Shown in pieces: positions 10,446 through 21,913 of a stretch of 64,000 nt of DNA (position 1 is its first letter; each line of letters opens with the position of its first letter). Position numbers and translations under genes: made by a program. The DNA is from Anadara kagoshimensis (Eukaryota; Mollusca; Bivalvia; Arcoida; Arcidae). Under the pieces are notes generated by a model. It saw nothing but the letters and a program-made list of their open reading frames with translations. It made no database searches and was not told where the DNA came from. The stretch is from the NCBI GenBank assembly GCA_021292105.1, contig CM037870.1, forward strand, positions 31,429,905 through 31,493,904, given 5' to 3'.

Positions 10446-11583
10446 TATATATCTCAATATACACACACGGTAATCCCAAAAGTTTTTATCTGTCGTCTTT
10501 CTCAATTCCAAAAAATGGATCACAGTGCCTCTCACTGCCTATAGGCTCTTATCCTAATCAGGCAGAACCTACCGGTAGTCGGAAAAAGTTGTCAAGAGTT
10601 GGTATTTTTCTCCAAGTAGTACAGATTTTTCCCCCATCCCAGAACTGACAGCCTCGCTGTAAGAATCTGGACTGGGATATAAAACACCATTACTCCATGG
10701 CTTCAACCAATTCAAACAAGACCTAACCAGAATAAACGCCATGTTGACTGGTAAAATCATTTAATAGTTCTTAAAAAAGGGTACACAACTTCAATATGTC
10801 TACAAGTCATTAATGAGGGAAAAACTGATGGTCAGATGGCCAGGCACAACTGGAACACTCTTAGACATGCATTAAACCTTCCTTGATACAAAATTGACAC
10901 CCAATCTACTTCTATTACAATTCCCCCTACCAGTACTTTGTAATAATGTCACCTACTTTGACTATAATATAATACCATGAAATATACCCTTTTTAAGAAC
11001 TGAATCCACAAAACAAGAATATTTTAATGGAAATCTGATAAGAAATTGTGACATTTTTAAACAAAATTTCTGAGAAGGATAATAATACACTGATTTATTG
11101 AAACAGAAAAATAAAATAAATTTAACTTTTAAGATATCATATTTCAAAACAAATAGTGATGAAACTGTAGATGACATATTAGTTTTTAAAGTACTCCTCA
11201 TGATTAATGTAAAGGGCATGTTGACAGCAAGAACAGTAAAGAAACCGGTTTTTACTTAATGTAAAAATACTAATTTAAAACACTCAAAATTGGAAAACTT
11301 TGAAACAGACTATAAAACTCAACTGAACTAAAAAAAATCTTCAGGTGGGAAACAAAGGGATATTTCTGATAATTGGCTGAGAAAATAAGAGCCATTACCA
11401 TTCATTGTTCAAAATAACCCGGTGACATAGACTGGCATTTAAATGTGGATAAAAATCAACAGACTATGGTTGATTCCACATGAAGAATGTTGTTTTTATT
11501 TATGAAAATTTTATCTTGATAGTTACCCCTAAAAGGCAAAAAGGAGATTAAGAAGTAAGTTGCTATTATATGTTATATTGGGG
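10446..11583. other. Spacer, nothing recognised beyond a SINE scrap
   Basis: AAACACCATTACTCCA near 10682 resembles the 3' end of the main SINE family. Otherwise no supported feature. Confidence 0.4.
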
Positions 11584-11596
11584 TACATTACATACA

Positions 11597-11839
11597 TGCT
11601 ATAGTGCATCAAGTTTGACATGGCCGTTTGACCTTTAATTTAAATATTCAAACGGACACATTCATTGTTTATTCTAGGGGCTATATGAAGTTGATAAATA
11701 GGTATAGATGATAGTAATACTTGGTACTGAGTGTTTATGGTAATGAAACATGCTGTCTTACCTAAATCACATGGTCTATTGATCCAATATAATATTCAAA
11801 TTAAAGGTCAAACGAACAGGTCAAACTTGTCACACTATG
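11597..11839. mobile_element. Inverted-repeat MITE (GTCAAAC family), copy 1
   Basis: Left arm TATAGTGCATCAAGTTTGAC, then GGCCGTTTGACCTTTAATTT. The right arm AAATTAAAGGTCAAACGAAC, then GGTCAAACTTGTCACACTAT is the inverse complement. It is flanked by identical 13-mers TACATTACATACA at 11584-11596 and 11840-11852. Related copies lie at 14086-14306 and 20618-20861. Confidence 0.75.
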
Positions 11840-12289
11840 TACATTACATACAATGTACCTGTTATATCCCATTTCAGGGTATACTCATTTTCAGTTAAGT
11901 ACATGTATTAAATTTTCATAGTGTAGGAAGGATAAAAACTGAAATATTTGTTCATGGATGGGTTGATACTTACTGTAGTCACATGCAGTCACTATGACTT
12001 AACAGGGACTGCTAAATCGCATCATTAAACACAGGCACTGAAATTCTTAATGTCTATATGGTAGTTTACACATGAGAAGTGGTAAGTAGAACAAAATTTG
12101 TGTTTTAAATCAGAAAATTAATAGTTTATTTATATTTTATTGTAGAATTTATGTCTCAATTCATTTTCATTATTTTTTCGTGGTTCAGCTACCATGCATC
12201 AAAGTATTAGTTTAAACCATTCATCATGACATTAAGTACAAAATTTATAGTGCATACAATCAACAGGGTGGAGCTTATAGATATCAAAA

Positions 12290-12640
12290 ACTTGAAATTT
12301 AATACATAGGGGTTTGAAATTAGCTTCAAGTTTCCAGGATTTTTGAATATTCAAATTTGAAGGCTTGTGATATCCATTGTTTTTCATCAAGTTATTTCCT
12401 TGATTTGATTTTTTTTAAATGTTTTGAAATTTAATAAAGTTTACAGGATTTTTTAATTTTTTGAATTAAGGCATATGATATCCATTGTTTATCATCAAGT
12501 TATTTCCTTGATTAAAATTTTAAAAAAAAATGTATTCCATTCAAACACATTTTTAGAATTGAATCTTCAAGTTTCCAGGATTATTTGAATTTTCAAATTT
12601 GAAAGCTCTGGTATTCATTGAATTGCATCAAAATGGCTTC
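12290..12640 (+). repeat. Degenerate tandem repeat of about 120 bp, three copies
   Basis: CTTCAAGTTTCCAGGATT, TTGAATATTCAAATTTGAAG and GATATCCATTGTTTTTCATC recur three times (near 12329, 12440 and 12567) with increasing decay. AT-rich, no coding potential. Confidence 0.6.
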
Positions 12641-13144
12641 AATGGTTTGGTAAATAAAAATACATGTATGATTCCACAAAAACACCATAAAAACTGAAAA
12701 TCTTAAATATCTTATATGTACATTATTTTTTATTATCATTATTTTTAATCTTTGATAATACATAAAATGTATCTTTAACACTGTATTTCCTTTCCTCCAT
12801 GTATAAAATCTGACCTAGGTACTAAGAAATCATTTCACTTTAAGAAAGGCTGGGTGTTGCATACAATGCACCTTATACAATCAATTCAGCATTTTTATAA
12901 TCATTATTCAGATATATGATACAAATTACAAAACCACTAACAGATTTAAATTTTAATTCAAATTTTATTTAAATCCTGTTTTCTTTTTTAAATTGTCTGA
13001 CGTTAATGTAATTTATGTCAACAAAAACACAAGCAGAACCAGTTTTAACTTAATGCCACAAGTTTATTATATGATGTAATATTACAAACAAAATGTGTTT
13101 GAAGTTCAAATCTAAAATAAAACTTTAGTAAGAATTTACACACT

Positions 13145-13857
13145 ATAGTACAGGGCTGTCAAAAGTTTAAAACTGAAGCTGACAAATTGGTACCGAGTCT
13201 GCAGCCTACCAAGACCCCTATTTCTCACACCTGTGACATGGTAATCCCTCATTTTTACCCATGTGGAATTTCCTTTTCTCACCCTCGGGTTGAGACAGGC
13301 TGCATGCTACATGTATGCCTGAAAAAACAGTTGTTTTCTGTGACCCTAGAAGCTTTTAATGGATTTTTAAAGGAATAAGGTGTGAGAAAAAGAATCAATC
13401 GCTACTGGTGCTATGAGATAGGGGAATTTAAACCCTTGGTCTTATATATTTGGTCCAGAAATCGGCAAGTCTTGTTCTGGACCAAATATATAAGTCCTTG
13501 GGTTGAGATTTCCAGAAATCGGCAAGTCTTTTTCTGGACCTTGGGTTGCGATTTCCAGAAATTGGCAAGTCTTGTTCTGGACCAAATATATAAGTCCTCA
13601 TGGGTTGAGATTTCCAGAAATCAGCAAGTCTTGTTCTGGACCAAATATACTGGTAATTCCTTGGGTTGAGATTTCCCATATATCTCATATCACCAGTTGT
13701 GATAGATTATATTAATCTTGACAGCTTTTAAACAGTTGCTATCTATATCTTCTACGGCTTTTCAGTAACTAGGTAGCCATACTTCGCCCACTCTGCAGCC
13801 GAGGCTCGACTTCTTTTTCATTAGTTGAGTGTTAAATTTTTGACAGGCCTGTACTAT
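13145..13857. mobile_element. TIR element (TACAG..CTGTCAAAAG family), copy 1 with nested repeats
   Basis: Left end ATAGTACAGGGCTGTCAAAA and right end TTTTTGACAGGCCTGTACTAT are inverted complements with few mismatches. The interior holds a hairpin module (13225-13705) whose loop is a tandem repeat of about 57 bp. Sister elements with the same ends lie at 23669-23881 and 32319-33282. Confidence 0.75.
13436..13672 (+). repeat. Minisatellite of about 57 bp inside the hairpin loop
   Basis: GGTTGAGATTTCCAGAAATC, GGCAAGTCTTGTTCTGGACC and AAATATATAAGTCC recur about four times, one copy shortened. It is flanked by arms ATCGCTACTGGTGCTATGAG and ATCTCATATCACCAGTTGTG. The related hairpin at 46975-47238 has the arms but only one loop unit. 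Confidence 0.75.
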
Positions 13858-14085
13858 ATCTCAGGATATATTTTACTTCAAATTTTTCTTCATTGGTCTT
13901 TTTTTTTTCAAGACCGACGAACTGGATTCATGTGTGGTACCATAGTTTGGGCCCTAGGTTCTCCATACTTACAAATTAAGGGACTATATACCTATACTAT
14001 AGTATATTTTAAATTTTTAATACATTTGATAATCGGTCAATAAAATATTTTACAGCCTCATAATATAACAATACATATAGACAAG

Positions 14086-14306
14086 CAACAATGACCTGTC
14101 CGCTTGACCTTCATTCTAAACATTTATTATGGACTAGTACATTTATGTTTAGTGAACACAGATGTTGATTTCATCTACAATAATCGAAAACAAGTATTGT
14201 TTATGTATGAACTACAAATCCTAGTACTGGAACTACCCATATATTGGGTAGATCATATTGTACATGAATATTTTGAATGAAAGGTCAAGCAGACAGGTCA
14301 GTGTTG
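14086..14306. mobile_element. Inverted-repeat MITE (GTCAAAC family), copy 3, diverged
   Basis: Left arm CAACAATGACCTGTCCGCTT, then GACCTTCATTC. Right arm GAATGAAAGGTCAAGCAGAC, then AGGTCAGTGTTG is its inverse complement with few changes. No ORF. Confidence 0.65.
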
Positions 14307-14826
14307 TTTGACCTATACCCAGTATGTACTTTAAAGTTCAATTTAGTTTAGATCAGAAAACAACAAATTATATATATAAATATTGACACTATAATACATT
14401 ATATAAATTATATAAACCCTATAAAACTATTGAATTTAATGTTTTTATTCTTAGTCAAAATCCAATTTGTTTCTAAATATATTATAAAATATGTAAGAGT
14501 AAGTCAATAATCTATCTACCTTAGTCAAACTAAAACTTGTTTTTAATAAATATCTTGACCAATACTGACCCATGGTCAAGCCCTCTTTCAAGATCAAACC
14601 TTTAAAGAATTGAGATATCTACTAAAGTAAGTAACTTTTTAGCATATTTTTAGTTATTTTAACCCCTTAACCCCCGCTATTTTTTGTGGCTTTTTACAAA
14701 ACCAGTACCTGATTTTCAACGCAATTTTTCGGGCATTTAGACTAAAAGTTGTAAATACCAACCCATATATATTTAGTATCCCTATATACCATACTTCACT
14801 TATAGGTGCATAAAATCTAATTATCA

Positions 14827-14840
14827 GTTACCATGGCAAC
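14827..14840. promoter_or_regulatory. X-box-type palindrome 1 (RFX-like site)
   Basis: GTTACCATGGCAAC matches the RFX X-box pattern of two inverted half-sites (GTNRCC..RGYAAC). First of three identical 14-mers in the TTAA-bounded element. Binding is inferred only from the motif. Confidence 0.45.
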
Positions 14841-15247
14841 GTAACCATCGATTTTACCAAGAAAATGAGTAATATTTTGCACATTTTTGCATTTGTTTCA
14901 ATAAATTGCCCATATCCTAATTTTGACACATTAGAAAAATATTTATTCGAGTCCATATTAAATTTGAATATTACGCAAAGATCATGTGTAAAAATTATAT
15001 CCAAATTTATAGGTTTTCTCAAAAAATAAAAGCAGCAAATTTTGTGTATTTTCAGTCAAATACTGAAAACAAACACTATATACACATGTATGTGCTAAAT
15101 TTATATTTAAACAACCAAATGGATCGCAGTTTCGACTCCATTTTTTTTAATTATCGATGGAGATACATGTATTAGAAGGTAAAACCATAAATATATTTTT
15201 ACCTTATTATACTAAATAAGAATAAAAAATATTTTCGATAAATATCG

Positions 15248-15261
15248 GTTACCATGGCAAC
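15248..15261. promoter_or_regulatory. X-box-type palindrome 2 (RFX-like site)
   Basis: Identical 14-mer GTTACCATGGCAAC, 421 bp after the first. Flanks share only short stretches (AAATATC before, AAACC after), so the motif is better conserved than its surroundings. Confidence 0.45.
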
Positions 15262-15642
15262 AGAAACCGGAAATCCTTAAAAAAACACAAAAAGCGGGAA
15301 TTTCTGTAAAAACTTAAAACATTTCGCCTATTTATATATACCAGCAAATGAAAAATACGCTGAATTTTGATAAATAAAATCAGTTTCAATCATCTAATTA
15401 AAATTTATACGACGAATAGTCTTTAAATTGTTAAAATATAACAAATTTCACTTACAATAGGCATGCTTAATTTTCAACAAAAACATACATATTCTGTTAG
15501 TTTTAATGTTGATCTAGAACATACATGTAGGGTTCCGACTTTCAACAATTTAAAACGGAATGGTTAGCAATATATATTGTAAACACTTATATGATGGTTT
15601 TTCACTTGTTTTAAATTTTGTCATAAATTTAATTAAATATCC

Positions 15643-15656
15643 GTTACCATGGCAAC
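15643..15656. promoter_or_regulatory. X-box-type palindrome 3 (RFX-like site)
   Basis: Identical 14-mer again, 395 bp after the second, preceded by AATTAAATATCC and followed by GAAAACTT. Confidence 0.45.
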
Positions 15657-15826
15657 GAAAACTTCGAAAATCTGAGAAATATAAGTGAAAAATAGTATAA
15701 ATTTGCTATTCTCACATTTTTCTAGATGGTAGAATATAGGTTCTGTCGAATATTATTAGTATGATATTTATAATGAGGGAACTGGTTTTTAAAATTGTCT
15801 CATTTTCGCTAGAATTGGGGCTTAAT

Positions 15827-15841
15827 TTGATTGATTGATTG

Positions 15842-15874
<33 letters not shown>
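15827..15874 (+). repeat. TTGA tetranucleotide microsatellite
   Basis: About eleven TTGA/TGAT units with one interruption. Confidence 0.9.
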
Positions 15875-16156
15875 AAGGGTTTTACCTCTAAGTCAAGTAT
15901 AGTTCATTTATATCGGGATAAAGATGAAGCGGCAGAATTGTTTATCATTGCAGTGCGCACAGTGCCATCTGCTAGGTTCCTTATCATGGCATGGTCATCG
16001 TCTTTTCCCTGAAAACCTGTGGTTTGAGTTCTAAGTTCTTGAGGAAAATAAAGTCACTATTGTATTTCCAAGTCGTGGTCAGACCCAGTCAGTGTTCGGA
16101 CCCCAACTTTCCATATACAACACTAGTACTCTACCCACTAAGCTACAGTAGTGGTG
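15860..16156 (-). mobile_element. Main-family tRNA-headed SINE, diverged, minus orientation
   Basis: The A-box region lies at the right end (minus strand CCACTACTGTAGCTTAGTGG, then GTAGAG). Near 16080 the plus strand has GTGGTCAGACCCAGTCAG, the family's internal segment. The left end carries the ..TACCTCTAAGTCAAG.. version of the tail. Confidence 0.65.
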
Positions 16157-16422
16157 AAAACTTGAGTGTGAACCGTGTACTTTTGTAATATTCAAAAATA
16201 AAATGCGCACAAAAATAACAGAAATATTTGCAGTTGATAATAAAAAAAAGTTATGATGAACACAGAATACATGAAACATTGCTACAGCAGGTTTTGTCCG
16301 ATTTCTTAATTGGGAAAAAGTTTAGATCGCTATTTGAAAATTCTATTTTAATGCCATTCTACTAGTAATTGAAATTACCAAATGCTTGATGAAATAACGG
16401 TAGCAGCCTATTTTCAGACTAA

Positions 16423-16763
16423 TGAGTTGAGTTGAGTGATGGTGTTTAACGTCCCAGTCAAGAATATTTCACTTATATCGAGACCTCGCCAGCTATAGAC
16501 GAAGGTGCAGAAATTTTGCCTGTGCGTTGCGTTATAGGCATTGTATAGCAGGGTTCTTTAGCGTGACAAGCCCACCGTGACACGAGACCTCGTTTATCTA
16601 AGTTCCCATCCAAAAGAACCGTGACTTTCATTTCGTAATGGTGAGTGCTTGGCCAAAAAAACCGTCACTACCATCTTTTAAGTCTTGGGTCAGACCCGGC
16701 CGGGGATCAAACCCACGACATCCCACGGAGCAAGCACTCTACCAACTGAGCTACCGCAGTGGT
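16423..16763 (-). mobile_element. Main-family tRNA-headed SINE, full-length, minus orientation
   Basis: On the minus strand: CCACTGCGGTAGCTCAGTTG, then GTAGAGTGCTTGCTCC; a B box near GTGGGTTTGATCCCC; a body with GACTTTCATTTCGTAATG complement; and the tail ..ACTGGGACGTTAAACACCAT followed by ACTCAACTCAAC. The family recurs at 19794, 22472, 31215 and 39346. It lies inside the TTAA-bounded element. Confidence 0.8.
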
Positions 16764-17790
16764 TAAATTTTTAGACTAGCTCGGGTAATAGAGAATACTT
16801 TTACCATTTGTATTAGACGACAAATTGAAGGTGCATTTGGAGCACAAGTGACACAGTGATCTTTCAAGCGAGAATCATCTATCGCGCCTGACATATACAG
16901 CACATTGCAACTCGTCACCCTAGGTTTGAATTGCAACTGCGACAGATCCTAATTTGCCAGGTCACTGGCCATAAATCGGTTGTTTGTGAGAACACTTTTT
17001 TCTCCAGTATCCACAATCTTACTGCTCTGATAATATGAAAAATCAAGACTGAAAAATACCCGTTACAGTTTCAAAGGGAACTTAGGAAATATTTGAAAAG
17101 TGTTTGATTCCATCGGGACTGGAGATCATTGGAAAAAACGCAGGACAGATTCAATACTGACAATGTTTTTTGTATGATTGCCGATAATTAATTGATAGTT
17201 ATTGTTAATAAGAGCGGACGGCCGATACCATCAAGCAAAAGTACAAGTCACCACCATCAAGCCTTACAAATTCTATCAAGCTATAAAACTTAATAACTAC
17301 AGGGAATTTTCATTCTTCTAACGCACCATAAGGAAATAGAACTATAGAACTCTTTATCAACAAACAACCGTGGTCTTCCAAATTCAGGCATTTTAAATGT
17401 TAATCCTTGTGTTCTGAGTTTACAGTACATGACAGTAGATAGTTTTCAGTCAGCTGATTGTGATCAATATATTAGACAGAAACGACACTGAAAAACTTAT
17501 TTGCATTTTATACACTAAAACTGGTACTATACCCTCAAAATATATGTGATCTTTGTAACAGATTGTCAGTACACACTTCTATACTACCGGTTGGAAATCA
17601 TCGTTTTACTCATTTGTTTCATATTGTCTCACTTATATCGATGCATGACCTGCTATATTTCTCTACTTTCAAAGCATTTATGGAAGATTTTTTCCTTACT
17701 GTGGAATAAGACTTCATTATTTGTGTCCCAATCTAAAGAATAGAGCTATTTCGGAAATTCTAGCTCTGCACTTTTACTTACCGTAGCAGC
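16764..17790. other. Interior of the TTAA-bounded element, mixed unique sequence
   Basis: Somewhat more GC-rich near 16830-17000 (CTATCGCGCCTGACATATAC). I could not assign it to an exon on either strand. Confidence 0.35.
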
Positions 17791-17813
17791 ATGAGAGAGA
17801 GAGAGAGAGAGAG
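17791..17813 (+). repeat. GA microsatellite
   Basis: Uninterrupted GA dinucleotide run. Confidence 0.9.
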
Positions 17814-18130
17814 ATTATATCAAGGTGGTTATTTCTTTCTGGTATGGTGGAGAAAACCGAAGCACATAAGCCCTGGTAACCGCTTTGGTGAACTAACAAA
17901 CTTTCTCATGCAGTTCTGTGTGAGTGCAGTTCTATTCAAGGTACCGGTACTTCCACATGAAGCGGAAGGAACAATTTAATAAGCTTCAATCTTCCAAGAA
18001 GGATTTTTTAAAAATATATATTACAATATTGGATATGTTGTGGAATTTCAAAAGCACATGTTTTATTTTATTGACAGCAAAACGCGTACCATCATCGTCA
18101 TGAATAAGTGTAATACAATGCAATCTTTGC

Positions 18131-18150
18131 AAAAAAAAAAAAAAAAAAAA
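18131..18150 (+). repeat. Poly-A run of 20
   Basis: Twenty consecutive A bases, with no recognisable retroelement body directly 5' of it. Confidence 0.9.
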
Positions 18151-19793
18151 TCAAAAACGAATCTAATGCATACTGTCTGCTACTGAATTTCTTTAGAAAC
18201 CCATCATTTTTTTGTAATTTTTATATCTTGAATAATTGATTATTATTTGTATTATTTTTATTTCTCCGTTAGCTTTAGCAGGAAGTATTGATCAGTAACT
18301 TATTTTGTTTTGAACTGAATCGTTCGTAGAATTGTACCTCGGCTCACAGATATTGTTTTTTTTAAACTTTTTAATATTGCACTTCACGTATATTTATCGA
18401 CTTCTGTTTATAAAAAATTGTGCCGAGACCAGCAATCATTTCGCAGTCTATATTTATCGAGATTATTTACATTATACTTGTACACTCATGATGAATACAA
18501 TATATATATATATATAAAAAATAGCTGATCTAAATATAAAATAAAACTCGATGCAAGCCCGCGACGGGCCCCTATATTTTTAGATACATTGTACGGACGT
18601 AGTAGAAGACAGTTCTTAGACGTGATAAAGTTTGTGCGCAGGACGTGTAGAGTACGTAAATCTATGTCCATAGTTCGAATAATAAAAGTTTTTAGAAATA
18701 GATATGTAGCATATTTTAACACAAATCTTTCAAACTCACTCAATATTTTTTTGTATATACTGATATAGCTTACAGATGCACAATGAACTACAAAAACTAG
18801 CAATGACCCATGACGTTTGTACGTCTTTGCTGTGTACACAGACCTGCCTTTCGATGCAAAACGTGATGAATAATGAACTGACAAGATCCTTTTTAGTCAA
18901 TCATGTATAATAAACATATATTCTTAGAAGCATAAACTTTAATATCCAATATTTGATTGTGAAAAAAAATCGAAATTGAAAAATTGATTTTGAAAAGACC
19001 TCGTAAACATCGATACAAAACATCGATCGAGTTGCAACTTGTAGATGTTGACATGTAAAAATAGGTTGAAAGTTTAACATCGGATGCACCTGTTGAAGAT
19101 TTCGAATCGGTAAATTGATATCATGTCTAGAATATAAGTATTTTATATGTGTAAAAACCGGAGGAAAAGCTTTCTAACGGCATAGATTTTGTGAATTATA
19201 TAGTGACTGTTGTAGAATTTTAAATGCTTCAAACTCGACATTGTGTAAAAATAAAAAAGAATACACGTTTTTCCCGGATGAAGGTAACAACGTCAAAGTG
19301 AAACGTTATGAACACAAAAAGTGGTAATTGTTCAGTGTGATAAATTTTATACTATTTATGTCTCTATAACTGATTTCTTGACATAAAACAAACAACCTTT
19401 TCCTGCTTTTCATAAAAATCTGAATTGTAACGAAATTGATCAACTATTTCAAAAGTTTGAACGAGTTATTTTTTCTCTAGAAAAAACGTAGGAAAAATAA
19501 CTCAAAATTTTAATCACGTAAAAATTAAACCGTTCCACAAATTTCAAATAAAAAATTCGAACTGAAATATTCTTTCTATCAAAAAACCCGAAGAACATTA
19601 TTTGTAGGTAATGTTCTGTAGTTTCCTATGATACCAAGTTTATGTAGATCCGTCAATATTTACCATTTTTACATCAAAATATGTACAACACACTGCCTGA
19701 AAATCCGGTTGGCGCTCTATGGCGCTTACGGGGGTTAAGGGGTTAACATAACAGTGTTAACATTCAATCCAGTCTCTCGTAGTAATATTCTTA

Positions 19794-20121
19794 CCACTTG
19801 CATTGTGGTAGCTCAGTTGGTAGAGTGTTCAATCTGTTAGTACGAGGTCATGGGTTTGAACCCCCATCGGGTCTGACCGAGACTTTAAAGTGGGTAGTAA
19901 CTGTTCTTTTGCCAAGCACTCCGCATTACGAAATGAAAGTCAGGGTTCTTTGGGATGGGAACTTAAAATAAACAAGGTTCCTTGTCAATGTAGGTGTGGC
20001 ACGATAAAGAACCCTGCTGTATAATACCATCAGCGCAACACAAAGGAACAGGTTGGTGATTTCTGAGGTCTCTATATAAGTGAAATATTCTTGACTGAGA
20101 TGTTAAACACCATTATTAACT
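19794..20121 (+). mobile_element. Main-family tRNA-headed SINE, full-length
   Basis: Head GTGGTAGCTCAGTTGGTAGA, B box GGGTTTGAACCC, body AAGCACTCCGCATTACGAAA, then GGGATGGGAACTTAAAATAA; tail TATAAGTGAAATATTCTTGA, then TGTTAAACACCATTATT. It starts 48 bp to the right of the TTAA-bounded element. Confidence 0.85.
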
Positions 20122-20617
20122 GAACAAAGTAATTTTCTGGATATACAGTGAACTAAATCATTCTTTATATGAACCAATCTACATCACCTCCCTATATAAG
20201 CCATCACCACCTTTCCATAAAGCAGATCCATTGATTTAATTTAAAGCCCACACTTATGAATCACAGGGCCTCCCACCACCTACTGTACAGTAGGTTAGAA
20301 TCTCACTGAGGCTGATAGATAATAGAAAACAGTGAATCACTACTGTACTGAAAAATGTTAAAAAAATACCTGTATAGAATTAACTAGAAACCTGTACAAT
20401 AATTCAAATTACAGAGAAAAAGTTATTGTTGACATAATACTAGAATGATGGAGTAGGCAGAATATTTACACATGAATGATGATTGCCTTGAAAATCAATT
20501 TTATATGTAAATTAATAAAACATATAGTCCATTAATTCTGATCACAGATATCAATGTATAGTGTTATGTGACATTTCTGATCCCATAAGTATTAATATTC
20601 TATTATCAATCAGTACC

Positions 20618-20861
20618 TATAGTGTGTCAAGTCTGATCTGGTCGTTTGACCTTTACTTTGAATATTTATATTGGGGTAGTAGACTGTGTGATTTAGGTAA
20701 GACAGCATGTTTCATTACCATACACACCCAGTACATAGTATTAATATCGTATATCCTTATATATTATAAACTTTATATAGCCCCTAAATTACACAATAGA
20801 TATGTCTGTTTGAATATTCATATTAAAGGTCAAATGGCCAGGTCAAACTTGACACACTTTA
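20618..20861. mobile_element. Inverted-repeat MITE (GTCAAAC family), copy 2
   Basis: Left arm CTATAGTGTGTCAAGTCTGA, then TCGTTTGACCTTTACTTTGA. Right arm ATTCATATTAAAGGTCAAAT, then GGTCAAACTTGACACACTTT. It shares the central CCTAAATCACA / TGTGATTTAGG motif with copy 1 in opposite orientation. Confidence 0.75.
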
Positions 20862-20869
20862 CTTGTTAA

Positions 20870-21510
20870 TCTTAAGTGTAACAAACAAAATCTCACATAT
20901 TGGTGATCTAATATTACAATAATCATTCATTTCTACACTCCCTCTCACATAATATAATACTTTAATATTCTTCATTTCTACACTCTGCATGTATTCATGT
21001 ACTGGGCTAGTGTTGTTATTCAATAAACACAAACCTGCCCAGAATTTAACACCTCTGTATTTTTTTAATCAGACTTTAATTTTTCATTAAATGTTGAATC
21101 AGAATGTCCTGAATGGCATCCCATATATTCGAAATTTATCAGAACCAAAATGAAATTAATCATGCAATCCTCAAAAGCTTATTAACACAGGCTTTACTGA
21201 CAAGACTTGTAAATAATTTTATTTTATTTTTAAATAATTTTCAGTGACAAAATTTTCAACAAGATCACAGGCAACTGCACAATACAAACCTGTCTCATTA
21301 TTTGACCAGTCCGATTGTTATAAAAAAGAAAGAGAAACTCCCAAGAAATATTGCTATATATTACTCTAAAATGTCTGGATATAGACTATAGAGAATTCAA
21401 ATAGCACATTAGATTTGGCCTCCAACTAATCACCCATTTCTGAATAGGTTTTTAGTAAAAGGATCAGCAGGTTTTCTAGTGCTCAGAATACAACTATCCT
21501 AACAGAAAAC
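20870..21510. other. Spacer, nothing recognised
   Basis: AT-rich sequence with no supported gene or repeat. Confidence 0.5.
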
Positions 21511-21514
21511 AGAC

Positions 21515-21516
<2 letters not shown>

Positions 21517-21565
<49 letters not shown>
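21517..21565 (+). repeat. TG microsatellite, about 24 units
   Basis: Uninterrupted TG dinucleotides for 49 bp. Confidence 0.95.
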
Positions 21566-21570
<5 letters not shown>

Positions 21571-21667
21571 ACCAGTCCAATGGGTCAACCACTGACCAAA
21601 TAAAATTTACAGGAATGTTTATTTTATCTATATAAGCATAAATGTATTATTCACAGCCAAGGGCTCG

Positions 21668-21913
21668 GTTGTTTGGTTGAAATGATGTTTTATACCCAAG
21701 TCAAGAATCTTTCACTTATATTGAGGCAGCAAGTAATGGGATGGTGCCATACACTAGAGTACCAGGAGAAAACCTGACCAACCTTCAACAAGTGAACTGA
21801 TAAATTTTCTTACACTAAAATCTGTCCCGAGCGGGATTTGAACCCTGGAGGCAATACAAGGAACTGTGATCCTTAAGCACACACTTCAGACCATTTGACC
21901 AGCCAGGCACCTC
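21668..21913 (-). mobile_element. SINE with a tRNA-Leu/Ser-like head, minus orientation
   Basis: On the minus strand: GAGGTGCCTGGCTGGTCAAA, then TGGTCTGAAG with a long variable region, then GGGTTCAAATCCCGCTCGGG (strong B box). The left end has ACCCAAGTCAAGAATCTTTC, the shared SINE tail. The head differs from the main family while the tail is similar. Confidence 0.7.

Larger units (their letters stand above)
14659..19746. mobile_element. TTAA-bounded, piggyBac-like non-autonomous element, about 5.1 kb
   Basis: The left border reads TTAA then CCCCTTAACCCCCG (14659-14676). The right border reads CGGGGGTTAAGGGG then TTAA (19729-19746), an exact 14-bp inverted repeat flanked by TTAA on both sides. 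piggyBac-superfamily elements insert at TTAA, duplicate it, and have short termini beginning with C-rich bases. I saw no transposase-like ORF inside; the longest frame (18486-18884, minus) is not recognisable. Two minus-strand SINEs (15860-16156, 16423-16763) appear to have inserted later, so the original length was shorter. The alternative is a chance or tandem-derived inverted pair; a second genomic copy would settle it. Confidence 0.55.

Noticed and set aside
14659-14676. Telomere-like C-rich TTAACCCC repeats
   Set aside because: Only two units at each end, in inverted orientation and not TTAGGG; better explained as transposon termini.
18486-18884. 132-codon minus-strand ORF inside the TTAA-bounded element
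   Set aside because: No resemblance to piggyBac transposase or another family I know; it overlaps an AT microsatellite. Not enough to call a gene.
19800-19862. tRNA-like sequences (also at 6692, 7222, 8000, 22480, 33083, 39350)
   Set aside because: A and B boxes are present, but acceptor and anticodon stems do not pair and each is joined to a SINE body and tail.
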